A stretch of 64,000 bases of DNA from Strix aluco (lineage: Eukaryota > Chordata > Aves > Strigiformes > Strigidae): contig NC_133971.1 in the NCBI RefSeq assembly GCF_031877795.1, positions 12,626,325 to 12,690,324 of the forward strand. The letters run 5' to 3'. A model generated the notes under the pieces. It saw only the letters and a program-made list of their open reading frames with translations. It was not told the DNA's origin and did no database searches. Below, piece after piece: positions 1 to 13,171 of the stretch. A program made the position numbers and the translations under genes. Numbering within the stretch: position 1 is the stretch's first letter; each line of letters starts with the position of its first letter.

Positions 1-1144
1 ATCTGTGAGGAAAGATGGGAGATGAAGGTGTAGCAAGGATTCAGTGTAGAAAAATAAGAGAATATCTCTTAATTCAGCAGGAAGAGTGATGTATTGCATA
101 TGGCATAAGATCTGGAATGGGAAACTAATTTGGTAGGAAGAAAAAGTACCAGGCAGAAAAATACTTAGGGACAGAAATGTATTAATTCATTCTCAGTGTT
201 AAATAGTCAGAAGGGTAGTGTATTGTTCACAAACCATGGATAGTCAGCAGATGGGACAAAGGCTCATTTAGTTCACTGCTTTAGTTCAGAATGCACAGCA
301 CTGCACTGTGCTCTGGGTAACACAACCAATTCTGTCTTCCAAAGCTTGTTAAAGAAAGCCTATTGCCTTCCCACCCAGAGAGAATAATAGCAATCAGCTA
401 ATTATGTTACTAGACTATAAAATTTCATTACATATAGGCATTCTATTAGTTTAAGTAATCAGTAATGTTCAGTCTCTAAGTGACCTCAGCTGTTGCAGGG
501 CACTCTTTCTTTCAAAAAGTTGGCATCACTGTCCGTGACATTATTAATCTTGTTTGTGCTGACTGGAAAATTAGCAAACTGCTGTATTTTATGCTTCCTG
601 TTTGAATACCTCAGGATTTGAGACTCTTAAACGCACTCCTGATTCAGGTGGCTAGACAAGGCATCTATTTCCCTGCCTAACTCACCTGTTCTACAGGACT
701 AGTGAAGGTAACAAAGAGGAAAGGTGCAGAGACTTGGAAGGAAAGAAACAAGAGCAGATCCACTAGTGCTGAGAAAGGCAGCTCTGGAAGAAAATTTGGG
801 AATTGTGGAAAGGGAAAGAAATGCTGAGCTGGCAATAGTGGATTAGAAACTGAACAGGATAGAAGTCATGAGGAGGAAAAAAATTTGATCATGGGCACAT
901 CAGTTCTGGAATATTAGATGGACATCAGAGTAGGACAGTGGCGTAATACAATCAAGCAGAGAAGACTGCAGGTGTAGCTGTAGAAAAAGTATACGCTGGT
1001 ATGCCAAAAACCAGGAGATTCAGCGAGGGATATGGTGGAAGTGAAAGCCACACTTACATTTTCAAAACTGAGAGAAAGAAAAACAAAGGAGAGGATGACA
1101 AAGATAAAGAAGTAGAAAGGAAACATAAAACCTTATGAAGTCTT

Positions 1145-1335
1145 CACTGGATTAGACCATATCACCCCATCTAGTTCAAATCTGACAGCTGCAGTAGCAG
1201 AGATTTTGTAAAATAAAAGCATATGATAAAGGACCTATGCATAGAATGATGCCTTCCCTAGTATACTTGGGGAACTCACTACCCAGCAATCAGTTTAGGG
1301 GTTTCCTGAGCCAAAGGCTGCCTGTGAACTATTTG
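1145..1335 (-). repeat. Ancient CR1-like fragment
   Basis: The order of phrases here (tggattagaccatat, ccatctagttc, gacagctgcagtagcagag, gatgccttccctagtatact, cagcaatcagtttaggg, tttcctgagccaaagg) resembles the strongly diverged amniote CR1 tail with its 'ccatctagcccagtatcctg ... agtagcagatg ... cttcctgagccagag' pattern. Similarity is from memory and divergence is high, so boundaries are approximate and strand is a guess. Confidence 0.45.
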
Positions 1336-2494
1336 TATCTGACAAATATGAGTTCTCACAGAAGATTTCAGGATTTACCTGAATAGGAAGGTCTTTTACT
1401 CAGAACATGCTGAGGATGAATAATGACATCTTTACACTGTGGTGTGTTCAAAAAATGTTACGAATTAGTTTACCAAAAAAAAACTATTATTGAGAAAGGA
1501 AACTTCACATTCAATCTCCAATTTAATAGGGCCTCATAGCTATTACATTCTCTTCCTAACTTGCTCTCTTATGTATTTTTCTTGTAGAAATAGGTGAAAT
1601 TTTATCACAAAAGATACATGCCTGAGTTTGGCAACACTATCACAGCTTTCAGGGAATAAAGATTAGAAATAAAATAATTTTAATTGAAATATCCTAGTTC
1701 TAGTTGACCTTTTAGGAATGTGAGTCAAAGTAAATTCTTCTTCCAGTGTTGGTTTTCTTAGGACTTCAGGACAATTCCTGCTCACCACACTCTTAGTGAT
1801 TTTTAATGAACTGTCTTCTGAAGAACGTGAGTAAGGTTTGGTCCTTTCATTACCTTTTCTGCTGTATTAATTTATCAGAAATTAAATATCTCAAAGCAAT
1901 TACAATGTGTACCCTTGCAGTATCAGCTGTCATGGTCAAAACTGAAGAAAGTAAAGCAGCATGAAAATGAGACAGCATGATTTTTTTCAAAAGGAAAAGA
2001 AAGGAAAAATACTTGTAACAGTAGAAAGATGGGGTGAAAAAGTGCAAATCTCTGTTTTGGAAGGGGGACTGCTTTATGGGGTGATAAAGACTGGTGATAC
2101 TTTAGAAGTCATCAAATAGAGGGCCAGCTTTATAGGTGAAGTACACTAAGACTGAGATATAAACAGAAAGATAACTCAGCACTGTACTTTAAGATACAGG
2201 TCTGCACAACTGTGTACACACTTTTGTAAATGTCCCTTTCATATTCTCAAGCACTTGATATGCTTACATAATGCAAGTACTTCTGTGTGCACTTGGCACA
2301 CTGAAACCAGAACTGGCAGTATCTCTGTGACAGTCTGATATATATGTTGACAGTGGCTTTTTTTTTTTTTGTATGAAACGAAACTGTGTGAGGAGCTCAG
2401 GGGTGCATGGCAATGTACATATGTGTGAACATAGCTTTCAAAGTAGTCATCCTCAGTTCTTCAGACTGGTGTTGCAAGGTCCTGAATCTAAGGA

Positions 2495-3178
2495 GGAATA
2501 CACCAGTACAGGCGGGGAGCCAACCACCTGGAAAGCAGCTTTGCAGAAAAGGACCTGGGCAATTCTGGTGAACACTGAGCCAGCACTGTGCCCTTGTGAC
2601 AAAGAGGGCCAGCAGCCTCCTATGGTACTTTAGGAAGTGTTGCCACCAGGTTGAAAGAGTTGATCCTTCCCTTCTACTCAGCGCTGTTGAGGCCATATCG
2701 GGAGTACTGTGACCAGTTCAGGGCTCCGCAGTAGTATAGAGAAAGGAACATACTGGAGTGGGTCTAGTTAGTGGCCATGGAGATGATTAACATCTGACAT
2801 ACAAGGAGAGGCTGACAGACCTGAGACTGTTCAGCCTGTAGAAGAGAAGGATTGGAATGAGATCTTACCAATGGGCATCAAAATTACCTGATGGAATAGT
2901 GTAAAGAAGACACAGTCAGGCTCTTCCTATCACAGGCAGTGATAGGACAGCAGGCACAAACTGAAATACAGAAAATTTGGTTTTAAACATTTTTAAAACC
3001 CATTTTTTACTGCAAGATCGGTAGAATATTGAAACAAGTGCCCCAAGAGGTTGTGGAGTCTCCGTCCTTAGAGAACTCAACTGGACATGGTCCTTAGTAA
3101 TCTGCTCTAGCTGACACTGCTTTGAGCAAGAGGGTTGGATAGATTAGTTCTAGATGTCTGTTCTGTCCTGTGACAAAA
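2495..3178 (+). mobile_element. Old CR1 LINE fragment, sense, 3' portion
   Basis: The sequence follows the avian CR1 3' region in order: gaaagcagctttgcagaaaa, tgcccttgtgacaaagaggg, gatccttcccttctactcag, gagaggctgacagacctgag, ttcagcctgtagaagagaag, gaggttgtggagtctccg and gagggttggatagattag. Many substitutions and small indels, with no long open frame, mark it as an old, dead copy. The overlapping 86- and 99-codon ORFs are chance frames in the decayed reverse-transcriptase region. Confidence 0.8.
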
Positions 3179-6100
3179 GTCACTAAATCTCTCACTGGGA
3201 AAATTCCAAGATAAGTTTCCTGATTTGACATTGAGGTGCATCTGTTACTTTTATAAAACAGTTGATGTAACTTCCCTTGAGTTCAAGAAAAGTTAAGGAA
3301 GTAGATGTAAAAAATCACATCCTGATTGCATTCCTGTCTTTATTTCAGTGCACAAAAATGTTACCATAATGTTGCTTTAAGAATGTAGTTTTAGGTAATT
3401 TCTACTTTTGTTTTTCTTTGCAATCTACAGTAGATTTCTGATGTTTTCAATAAGCAATATAAGATAATTTCTTAGACCTAATTAATATTAGATCAGTTCC
3501 TACGGTTGTGTTAAAACATTCTATTGACACCCAATTGTGACCAAATTTTTATTAAACTGTCTGAATTTTCCCCAAATTATGACAGTTTAAAATTATTATC
3601 TGCTTTCTAAAGCACACAAGCAAATAAAAAAGACTGCTCAAAAATATTTTACAAATTAAGAGAAAAGGAGACTTCAGGCTTATAACTTAGTGAAAGCTTC
3701 ATTAAGACAGATAACAGAAACCATTTGTAACTTCAGATGATAAATAAAGCACTGTTGGCAGGCAGTATAGCTGAGCAGAAACAAAACGTAGCAACACTTA
3801 GCTCAACAGTTTACAATTGTGAATCAAAAACAAGGTACTGCCAGCAGACAGAGCAACAAACTAGAGCTCTGCCCAAACTAGATACCAATCAAGCAGCATG
3901 TATGGAGACCTCTGCCCTTCCTAGATGTCTTTAGAATCACTGCCATTGTACTGCTGTAAGCGTATGTGTCAGAGGTGGGGAGAGTGATACTAATGTTGAT
4001 CCCTGGAGTTCTGAATTACAGGCACTGCCCCTGTATCCTACCTCAGTTAGAGTTAGCATTGCTTCAACAGCCAGATGAAAGGTAAGAATAAGGTAAGTGC
4101 TTTGCAGAGGTTACACCATGATACCCAGAATGCAGCCTCTTGAGAGTATAATTAAATATTAAAAATAATGTGGTAACATGTAAGAAAACAAAGAAAGCAG
4201 TCAAAATTCACTGCAAGAATCAATACTGTTATACATGATAATACCAACAGCATAAAGCCCCCTGCATTCATATGGTCTTTTTTTTCTCCAAAATAATGCA
4301 GATATTTAAAACAGTAAGACCTTAAAAATCCTGTTAAGTAAGTACAAAATGTTGAGATTCTTCACTTCTGAAAACTGTTGAAAATACAAAACTTCCCATT
4401 TGCACTCACAGGTGTATACTAAAATCATGTCAGTAAGTTGTTCCAATCTGGAAGGCTAGATGCCACAATTCTTACAATCACTGAATAATACCTTACTCAG
4501 CAAGTTGTCCTCAAGACATAACTGGGACTGTCCTAAATGAGAAAAGTCAGAGAGATCTTTGTCTTCCTCCAAAGAAGAGCTTTCAGGATCTGGAACAAGT
4601 TCATTACTGAGCATTCTTATCGTATAAAGACTCATTTTCCCTCAGCCTTTATATTCAGCTTCTGTAAACATTTACCGTAGCTTTCTTAAATGCTTACAAT
4701 TTTCTTCTGATTTGGAGCATATAAAATTCTAGAGGCAAATTCTGACTATGTTTGTTCCACTTTGTTTGGAATATCTTCACTGATTTCTCAGTCATGAAGT
4801 GACTCCAGACTTACTAGTGTGTGTCAGAGACTGCACCTGTTCCCGTAACTCAAATCCCATTTTTGACTAATAGGAGTTGGTCTACATGGGAATGTTTTGA
4901 GAGGTAAGCTCAGATATGGATATTTTGTGAACATACTCTTTATGGACAAACTAGCGTATAATAATGCAGTAAGTATATCACAGCTTACTCCTTTCTCAAG
5001 AAAATAAGGCACACATACGTTGTTCTCGCTAGATTCCTTTGCAAAAATTTTTCTAATTATACAAGCTATGTGCATCTAAAAGGATGGAAAGGGACATTGA
5101 AAAGCTAAGACTATTTTCTGTGGAACTGAGTTAAGGTGCATTCTGTTGTTGAGAATAAAATCTGTTTACTCAATTTTAAGTTGCAAGCTAACAAATCATT
5201 TAAGTCAGATACCTCAAGTTCTAATAGGCAAATTCAGAAAGCAAATAATGGAGAAGAAAACAAGGTTACTTACTAAAGCCAGAGTTCTCAAAATAGCTAA
5301 CCTCTACAGACTCACTTTTCCTATGTACCTTTGTCTTTGGAACTATGCTCTCATATGCAGTTGGGACTTGAAGATAAAAGGTATTAGTATCTCCATTTAT
5401 AGATCTGTCTTCCATAACTGGAGGCCAGATTTAGTAAAGGGCAAACATACTCGAAAGTGAAGTCCGCATTTACTTCTCTATGTGCAAAACAGCGATTCTG
5501 AAAAGCCTGAAAGTTCTACATCTGTGGTGACACAGTGTAACTTGGTTTTGGCAAAGTGGAAGAGCTTAGCACCTTGTTTAGCAGTAAAATTAATCAGCAG
5601 GCAGAAGTGAGACATTCTTGCTTGTCCAGGCTCTGAAGAGCAAGATCCCATAGGTCCTGTCAGAGTGTCCTCAGAGCCCAACACACATTAACAATTTCGG
5701 ACTCCTCACAAAACACAGTGGCACCTGCCACTTTCTTTTAAACCAAAGCTGAAAGGGTGTCAACTTGATTTCTAGACCACTTGCACCTACCTCACAGAAA
5801 AATGCCCTGACTACAGTCAGGGGAAAGTGGGAGCTAAAAGTAGGATGGACATCATCTTTGTCAGTCACTTATTTGCCCCATTCTTCCATCTCACACTCAA
5901 CTAGCACATTGACAGCACCTTCCAGTGCAGCAGTGCCACTGCCAAGACACTCAAGGACTGCACGTGCTGGGTAGGCCAGATAGGTAAGCCTGCCATTTAT
6001 GTGAACAGTGCTCTAAAAGAAGAGGAGCAGTATCCCAGTCCAGCAGCCAGGGACTCTGCCCCATGCTCAGAGATCACCACAAATAGCCATATTCTCCCTA

Positions 6101-8278
6101 GCAGGCATAGAGCAATGTGGCTTTTTCTCTGTGACATGACCTGAAGCTCAAAGGTAACTGCAGGGAGGAGGGAGCACATTGACATCATCTGACCCAGTGG
6201 GCAGAGTATTGTGCACAGGGGAGCAAAATGGTGTGTAGCTCTGCACTGTACTTGGGTTTCAAGCAGTGCCAGTGCAGTTAAACATTGAAGACTGTTAAAG
6301 AACTTCCTTGATGGTAAGGAGAACTTGTATTCTAGTCCTTGCTCCCATGATTTTTTCTGTCTTTTAAGCAGATAAAATTCAAAAAGATGCAGGGGAGCAG
6401 AGATTCAGAACTCACATAAATGCTGAGTGTTCTTCAGCACTCTGCATCTTCAACCTCATAAACTGTAAATTCATCTACAAGGTGCCTTGGTCTAGGGTTG
6501 GAGTAGGCTGCACGTTTAGGGTGGTTTGGCTTCCATTTTGACATGCATTCTGCATTCAACTCTCCATCTGGGTCCCAAACTTCAGCCTGGAAGAGGCTAC
6601 CAAAAAGTAAGCTGTCCTTCACTGGAATGCTCCTGTCTGCTATGCACAAGCAGCATTCCTCTATGGTTAGATTCCAGGGAGTTTGTTTCTCTAAATCTAA
6701 CTCAGGAATAATGGAGTATTCCAGCAATAGGTAAACCTATTTATCTGTAGCAGTGGTTGAAATAACCACTGTTTTACACTCTGATTTTGAGATATATAAA
6801 CCTTTTACATCAGAAATTGAAGTGAAGGAAAACAACATAGGTAGCCAGAGAGATTTGGGGACTGAATTACATTGTCAGGATCCCTTTAGAATTGCTGCAG
6901 CATCAGAGCTGACCTTGTTCAGACAACTCTGTGTTTCTGCAAGCATCCTCTTAACTTCATGCCCTTCTGCCCCATTTTGTCTTTCCCTCAAAATACCTAC
7001 TATCACTGTTGGACATAAAAAGCTTTTCAGACTACTTCTTCAAAAGCAATTTTCTCAGGGAGTAATCAGCCAGAAGAGCCAGCTGTTAGGCACATAGGAG
7101 CAGAAACTGTGGGGATTTTGAAAAGCCTACAATTGTTGACTCTTTTTTGAGAGTTGCTGTTACCTTTGCTTCACTCCAAATTTTCTCATACCCTCTTCTC
7201 CCTTGTCATCCCTTTTCTTCAGTGTTTCTGTTTCTTGCCTTTTTTTACTCTTAGTCCATCTCCGAACAGTAATGAAATTAACATCAAATTTGCTGTTATC
7301 ACATTAACTATTTGGAAACTCTTTAGGGCAGAGACCTGCATGTACTTAAAACTGAATCCACTTACCTTTAGATCTGTGGCATTACTGTAATAAACATGAT
7401 TAACAAGAATAATTAATGGTTTGAATATTTTTTTTTTTAATGTTTTGGTAAAAGTCTTTAAAATCTTTCATTCAACCTCTGACTGGTGTTTTAGGTGAAT
7501 CACTTATTAAATAGGTGTACCAGTACTTATTATTTCTGAAGAATACTGTGTATAGTATTTAATGCTTCTACATCATAGTTCAGTCTTTCAAGGGACAGCA
7601 TAATAGTCAAATATTCTATTTTATTATTGCTATAGTGTTTCCTAATAAAGAATGTGAAGATTACATTTTTATCATATTGTTTTCCCAAATTCATTCTTAA
7701 AAATTTGATTTTAAATGTCAATTCGCTGGAATTTTAGGCCCTAACACGTAACAGCACATAGCAACTCCTGTATGTATCCTGGCATGTCACAAGTGGAATC
7801 AGTTAACAAGCTCTTACTGAGCAAAAACCTTGATACTAACTTAAATCTGTAAATAGTGCTTTAAAAGGGGATTTAGAACTAAATTTTAAAAGGTATTTAA
7901 GTGCAGCTAATTATGAGTCTTTCCTGTCATGCTAATGATCCTGTGCCCACAAAAATTGGCCCACATGGTTCAAAATTAACGTTAGACCAATCCAAATTAT
8001 TTTTTCATTTCAGCATTTCTGAGAGAAAATGTCTTTATTGGTGAAGTTTTGCAAAAAAAAAGTATACTGAAGCTTCATCCCTAGCTTCACAGATATGATT
8101 ACAAGTTGCAGTTGCACTGATCTATGACCAAGACAGTCAAGAAGAGCACCTTTATGTCCCCTTTAGGCCCACTGCTTTGAAATCTGTCTCACCAGCATAT
8201 TTCAGTAATGTTCTCCTCTAGATTTCTACTGAAACACATCTGAGGCCAAAGCTGACAATTTAGTCATGAGTTTTCACA

Positions 8279-8714
8279 GAACCATAGAATCATAGAATGG
8301 TTTGGGTTGGAAGCAACTTTAAAGATCATCTAGTTCCAACCCCCCTGCCATGGGCAGGGCCAGGTTGCTCAAAGCCCCGTCCAACCTGGCCTTGAACACT
8401 TCCAGGGAGGGGACACTCACAACCTCTCTGGGTAACCTGCTCCAGTGTCTCACCACCCTCACAGGAAAGAATTTATTCCTTCGATATAATCTAAATCTAC
8501 CCTCTTTCAGTTTAAAACTGTTACCTCTTGTCCTATCCCTACACTTCCTGATAATGAGTCCCTCCCCATCTTTCCTGTAGCCCCCTTTAAGACTGGAAGG
8601 CCACTGTAAAGTCTCTCCAGAGTCTTCCCTTCTGCAGGCTGTACAACCCCAACTCTCTCAGCCTGTCCTCATAGGGAAAGTGCTCCAGACCCGTCATCTT
8701 CGTGACCCTGTGCT
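8279..8714 (-). mobile_element. CR1 LINE, antisense, 3' end
   Basis: This reads as the reverse complement of a CR1 3' end. It starts with the terminal short-repeat tail (accatagaatcatagaatgg), then ggtttgggttggaagcaac, gatcatctagttccaac, ccctgccatgggcagggc and tctcagcctgtcctcatagg. It is 5' truncated near 8714. The small ORF across it is not a gene. Confidence 0.9.
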
Positions 8715-10496
8715 TCTTTCTTCTTTTACATGCTTCTTTCCTGATAATTTTATTAAATACTGTTTGATTAAGAAGTCCCACATGGCTGCATTTTTTAGTG
8801 TTAGACACACTGCTTACCTTGGTTCTGTATAGCTTTGGTTATATTGTTTTCAGAAAATTCTGATTCTCACTGAATCTTATAAATCTAGATTATGTTAGTA
8901 ATATGTTCATATATCTTAAGAGAAGTGAGAACATGAGATAATGAAGTTGTGCATTAGAAAAAGACTTCAACATGGGCTCTTAGAATTCTATGTATACTGC
9001 CTTTTTGCTTCTGATTTCTTAACTCCTTTTTTAAGTTTTGAACTGAAATTTTCCTGTTAATGGGAATATTTTTACTAATGCTGAGTAGTTCTCAACATTC
9101 TGAAATACTTTTCTCTAGTAAAAACAATTTTGATACTGTGTCCCTCACTGAAATCGGCAAGTGCAGTTGCCAAGTTAATTGTGCAGGACCACGCAATTAA
9201 ATGCATGTCGTTCTCATAATCCATGTTCTGTCATGACCAAGTGCTAGACTTCCTGCAGAGTAATCTAAGAAAAGACTTTGCATTTATCATGAACTTTGGT
9301 GCATGGAGGTTTGCTCTAGTAAAATGTCGAGTACTATCAATTAAATGATGTTAAATTTATGTTTTAAATTAAACATATACTGAAGTGCTGGCTATTATTG
9401 AATGCTATTTCCTCTTTGCTGGATACATTTGCAGATTGACATCTAGATTTTCTACATCATTTTTAAGTATAGAGAAATAATACGCTCATTTATATATGAA
9501 CAATTATTCACTGTAGTTCTTCCTTTTCCTTCTTATGTTCCATTTTTTACCTTGCTATTCTTATCTTTCATATGAATACTTTCTGCATGAACATTTCCTG
9601 CCAGCAGATTTGGCATAAGAATTCAAATACTGTCATATTATATTAAATTACGTGCTTGAAGTTGTTGAAGAAACTGCTTTCCCATTGTGGAAGAAAACAA
9701 GTTTGCATTATTGGGTGAGCAAAGAAAAGCTGACATTTCATATCTCTGTCTATCAAGGCATACAGATCATTGCAAATGTACTGTTGGTAACTTTGTCAGC
9801 ATGGCAAGTGATTAAGTGGCAATATATTTGAAAGAGCTGTGTTTATACATCAGCCTCCCATAATTTCCATAAGTTCTAGAGCTGTTATTGTGGTGACGCA
9901 GAACTATCCACCCATATGTATTTACACCCCCTTCCAAAAAACCCCAACACCAACAAAACAGAGATTGATATTTTGGGATAGGATGACAACTGCAACCATA
10001 GCCCTGTACACAGGCTAAGCAGTGTGAGGCTGTGTGCTGAGGAAGCAGTCTCTTCATGCAGGCTGAAGAACACCAGGGCCCCAAAGCCACAGACATTCCA
10101 AAGTCTGGGCACTTAATTTAGCTGCAGATCTACCCAAAGTAGTGCGTGTACAGCTTTGCTATTCATTTTACATCATTCAAGATGTGGAAATGAGTAGTAT
10201 GTCTATGCAGATGCTAATACAGGATACTGGATGCCCAAGGAAGACTTTGTGGGAGCATCATTGCTTCCCAAGCAGAAGTAGATTTTTCAAAGAGGAAAGA
10301 AAAGCAACACCAGTTCACAATGTCAAGTGGAGACTAGAGCAGGATTCAAAAATCTGAAGTGAAAAACATGCAAAATTCTTCATGCTAAAATACTGCTTCC
10401 TGAACACATTTTATCAACAGATGGTTTTAAAAATTTCTTTCTCCATATATGAATTTAAACATTTCAGGAAGCTAATCTATTTCTTTTTTCTCTCTC

Positions 10497-10515
10497 TTTT
10501 TTTTTTTTTTTTTTT
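10497..10515. repeat. Poly(T) run, 19 T
   Basis: A homopolymer after a TC-rich lead-in. No adjacent retrotransposed sequence was recognised. Confidence 0.9.
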
Positions 10516-10880
10516 GACACATTCAAGTTTTCTCAGTCTCTCAGCTGTGATTTTTAACTTAACTAGTCATTCAGATTTGATCTGTGAAATATCTGGTGGG
10601 GCTGTGTGAGATACTTCTACAGACACTATACCACAATTTCTTTTTCACTTGGAATACTATTATATGGAGGTATTTGGGTATTTGTTTTAAAAAAGATTAA
10701 AAAATACTCCGGGGCATAAGAATGACCTATATAAAGCACTCCTAGAAGCATTTACTACATCCAGAATTCTAAATACTATCTTATTCTGAGCAACCTAGTA
10801 ATGATCTGTTCGGTGGACTATTTTCCTTCTAGTTCAGAATTGTAGCAATCACACTGTCTGACTAAGAGAAAAAACAAAAA

Positions 10881-10920
10881 GGATTATGAGAATGTAGAAA
10901 AAACGGATTATGAGAATGTA
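10881..10920. repeat. Short tandem duplication, 24-bp period
   Basis: The 16-mer ggattatgagaatgta occurs at 10881-10896 and again at 10905-10920, separated by gaaaaaac. The unit is therefore 24 bp, in about 1.7 copies. Confidence 0.9.
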
Positions 10921-12368
10921 TGGATCTTTTCAGTAATTGTTAATGCAATATAGCTCTTACCCAAACCCCAGTGAAGCTTACAGAACATTTTCCCTTTATT
11001 TTCAGTAGTCCTTAGACTAAAGTGTTTTGTCATATTTTTGAGGAAATGCAAATTACATTGTTCCTTACCACTTCTCATTTTACCATCTCTTCACATTCTG
11101 TTCTGTTTTTTCAATTTTGAAATATGGAAAATCAGAAATCTGAGTTATAGATAGATAGCAGGTATCCAGGTCACACAAGTGCTTTATGGAATGCCCTTTG
11201 GAAAAATTTTTATATTGAAATTTATATTCAAAGCAGTCATCTGGTTTAGTGTCCTGTGGATGGTCAACAGCAGATGGCATCACTTGCCTGCAGCAGAGTT
11301 CCTTCTAATTCACATATGTTAGTATACTGTTTGTTGTAACCTAGATGCTACAGCACCAAATACCTGAAGCATTTCATTCATTTTCAAGCCTTTCTGGGAA
11401 GTCTCACCTTATTTGTCCACACAGATCAGAACAAATTTCATTGATCATCCCACATGAGATACTTGTTTTGATAGTTTTCAAACATTATCTTTCCAACTAT
11501 TAACCAAAGGAACTACACAGGACGGTAGGCATGAATTATTACCCTTTAATTTTCATGGACTTTTGAAAGATAGTTTATAAATAATTTATTAACAAGTAGT
11601 AAGTGATTAAGGAACATTTTAAAGAACTTAGAAGCTTAATGAAAATCGAAGGGGAAATCCATAGGCAGCATGATTTTCAGCTGTCTGCAGTCAAGCTATA
11701 AGAGGCAGTATGGAGGTATACTGGGCTTGAGCCCGTTGACTGCCACAGACCTGCCTGTGCTGTCATTACTGATTTATCAAGAGAAATTTATTTAAGAACA
11801 ACTTGCAGGTCCTGACAAGGCAGGGTGTTGAATAGGAATTTCTTCAGAAAACTGAAAAATTGTTGCATATACAACTAATTTGTCTGCCTCCTTGGTTAGC
11901 ACAGATCTCTTCTGGAAGGTCTGTGTCGTGGTTTGGGTTTATCTATTATTTAGTGTCATATAATTTGAGGCAGTGAGGCTGTGAGATTTTTTGTCCAGCT
12001 GTGGCTAGAGCTAAGGAAGGCTGACTTGCAAGGTCACCCAAAGATTTCTTTCATTTAGCTGGACACCACCTCATCTCAGCAGGGAGCCTGATAATGTGCA
12101 GAGAGGCAGGCCCTGTTCAGCTCATCTTTGGCTAGTGCAGAAGTCTTACAGATTTCCCTAAAGTAAAGGCAAGGGTCAGCCAGCTGAAGGAAAGAATGAT
12201 GGAAATGGGGCTTAGAGTTAGTTTCTGCAAAGGTTTGATGGTCAAGCCCTGCATTTATTTTTTTAAAATCTTATAGTAACTCAAAAGCATAATTAAAGAC
12301 ACATACACAATTTCACCTGGAATTCTGAGTGCTTAGAAGTATCCTGTTGGGGATTTTAAGCTTGGTTA

Positions 12369-13171
12369 TGTGGTGGTTCAGCCTTGCCCAACAGCCAAAC
12401 TCCCACCCAACTGCTTGCTCACTCACTCCTCAGCAGGACACAGGGAGAAAACAGGAAGAACAGGAATGAGAAAGCTGCAGGGGGCGGGGAATAAAGACAG
12501 GAACATTGCTTACCAGCTGTTGCTGAGGGCAAAGCAGGCTTGACTTGGGGAAGATTAACCTAATTTATTGCCAATTAAAAGAAAAATAATTACTAATTCA
12601 GGTAATGGGAAGCAAAAAGACAAACACTAAAACAACACCTTTTCTGCCCCCTTTCACATGCTCAACTTTACTCCAGACTCCTCAACCAAACGACCCCCTC
12701 CCCAGCCATGGCCAGTGCAGGAAGGATGGGGAGTGGGGGTTACAGTCAGTCCATAACAGTTTCACTTTGCCTCTCCTTCCTCCTCACACTGTTCTCTAAC
12801 ATGGGGTCCTCCACAAGCTGCAGTCCTGTCAGGAAAATCTGCTCCAGTATAGGCTCACCACAGGTGGCAGTTCCTTCAGGAATATCCATCTGCTCTGGTG
12901 TGTTCCTCTCTGCGGGCTGCAGGGAAGATCTGCTCTGCCATGGAGAACCAGGTCCTTCCTCTGACCTTGATGTTCCCTCTCTTGTTCCTTCTTCCTCTCT
13001 CCCTGTGGCGTTTTTTGCCCTTTTTTCAAAATAACTGCTCAAAGAAGTGCCACACACTTGGCTGATGGGCTCAGCTGTGTCCTGCCATGGGTCTCCTGCA
13101 TAGCCTCCTCCCACAGGCTGCACCCTGCAGCCACCACCACTACCAAAACCTTGCCACCTACACCCAATACA
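12369..13171 (-). mobile_element. Antisense solo LTR, ERV-L-like avian family (copy 1)
   Basis: This is an LTR in reverse orientation. Its 3' end is at the left (tgtggtggttcagcc, reverse of ...CACCACA) and its 5' end at the right (cttgccacctacacccaata then ca, reverse of TG...GGGT...). The same end-to-end pattern occurs at 21603-22595 and 42954-44060. Shared features are an A/T-rich left third with gattaacctaatttattgc, a GC-rich middle with repeated 'tgctccag' and 'ggtcctcc' phrases, and the right end taccaaaaccttgccac. No internal retroviral sequence or second LTR is adjacent, so it is a solo LTR. No clear target-site duplication remains. The overlapping ORFs (165 codons minus, 108 plus) are artefacts of the GC-rich LTR. 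Confidence 0.8.

Noticed and set aside
11928..12000. tgtcgtggtttgggtttatc as an LTR edge
   Set aside because: The first dozen bases resemble antisense ends of avian LTRs, but the following sequence does not match the other copies and no second end was found.
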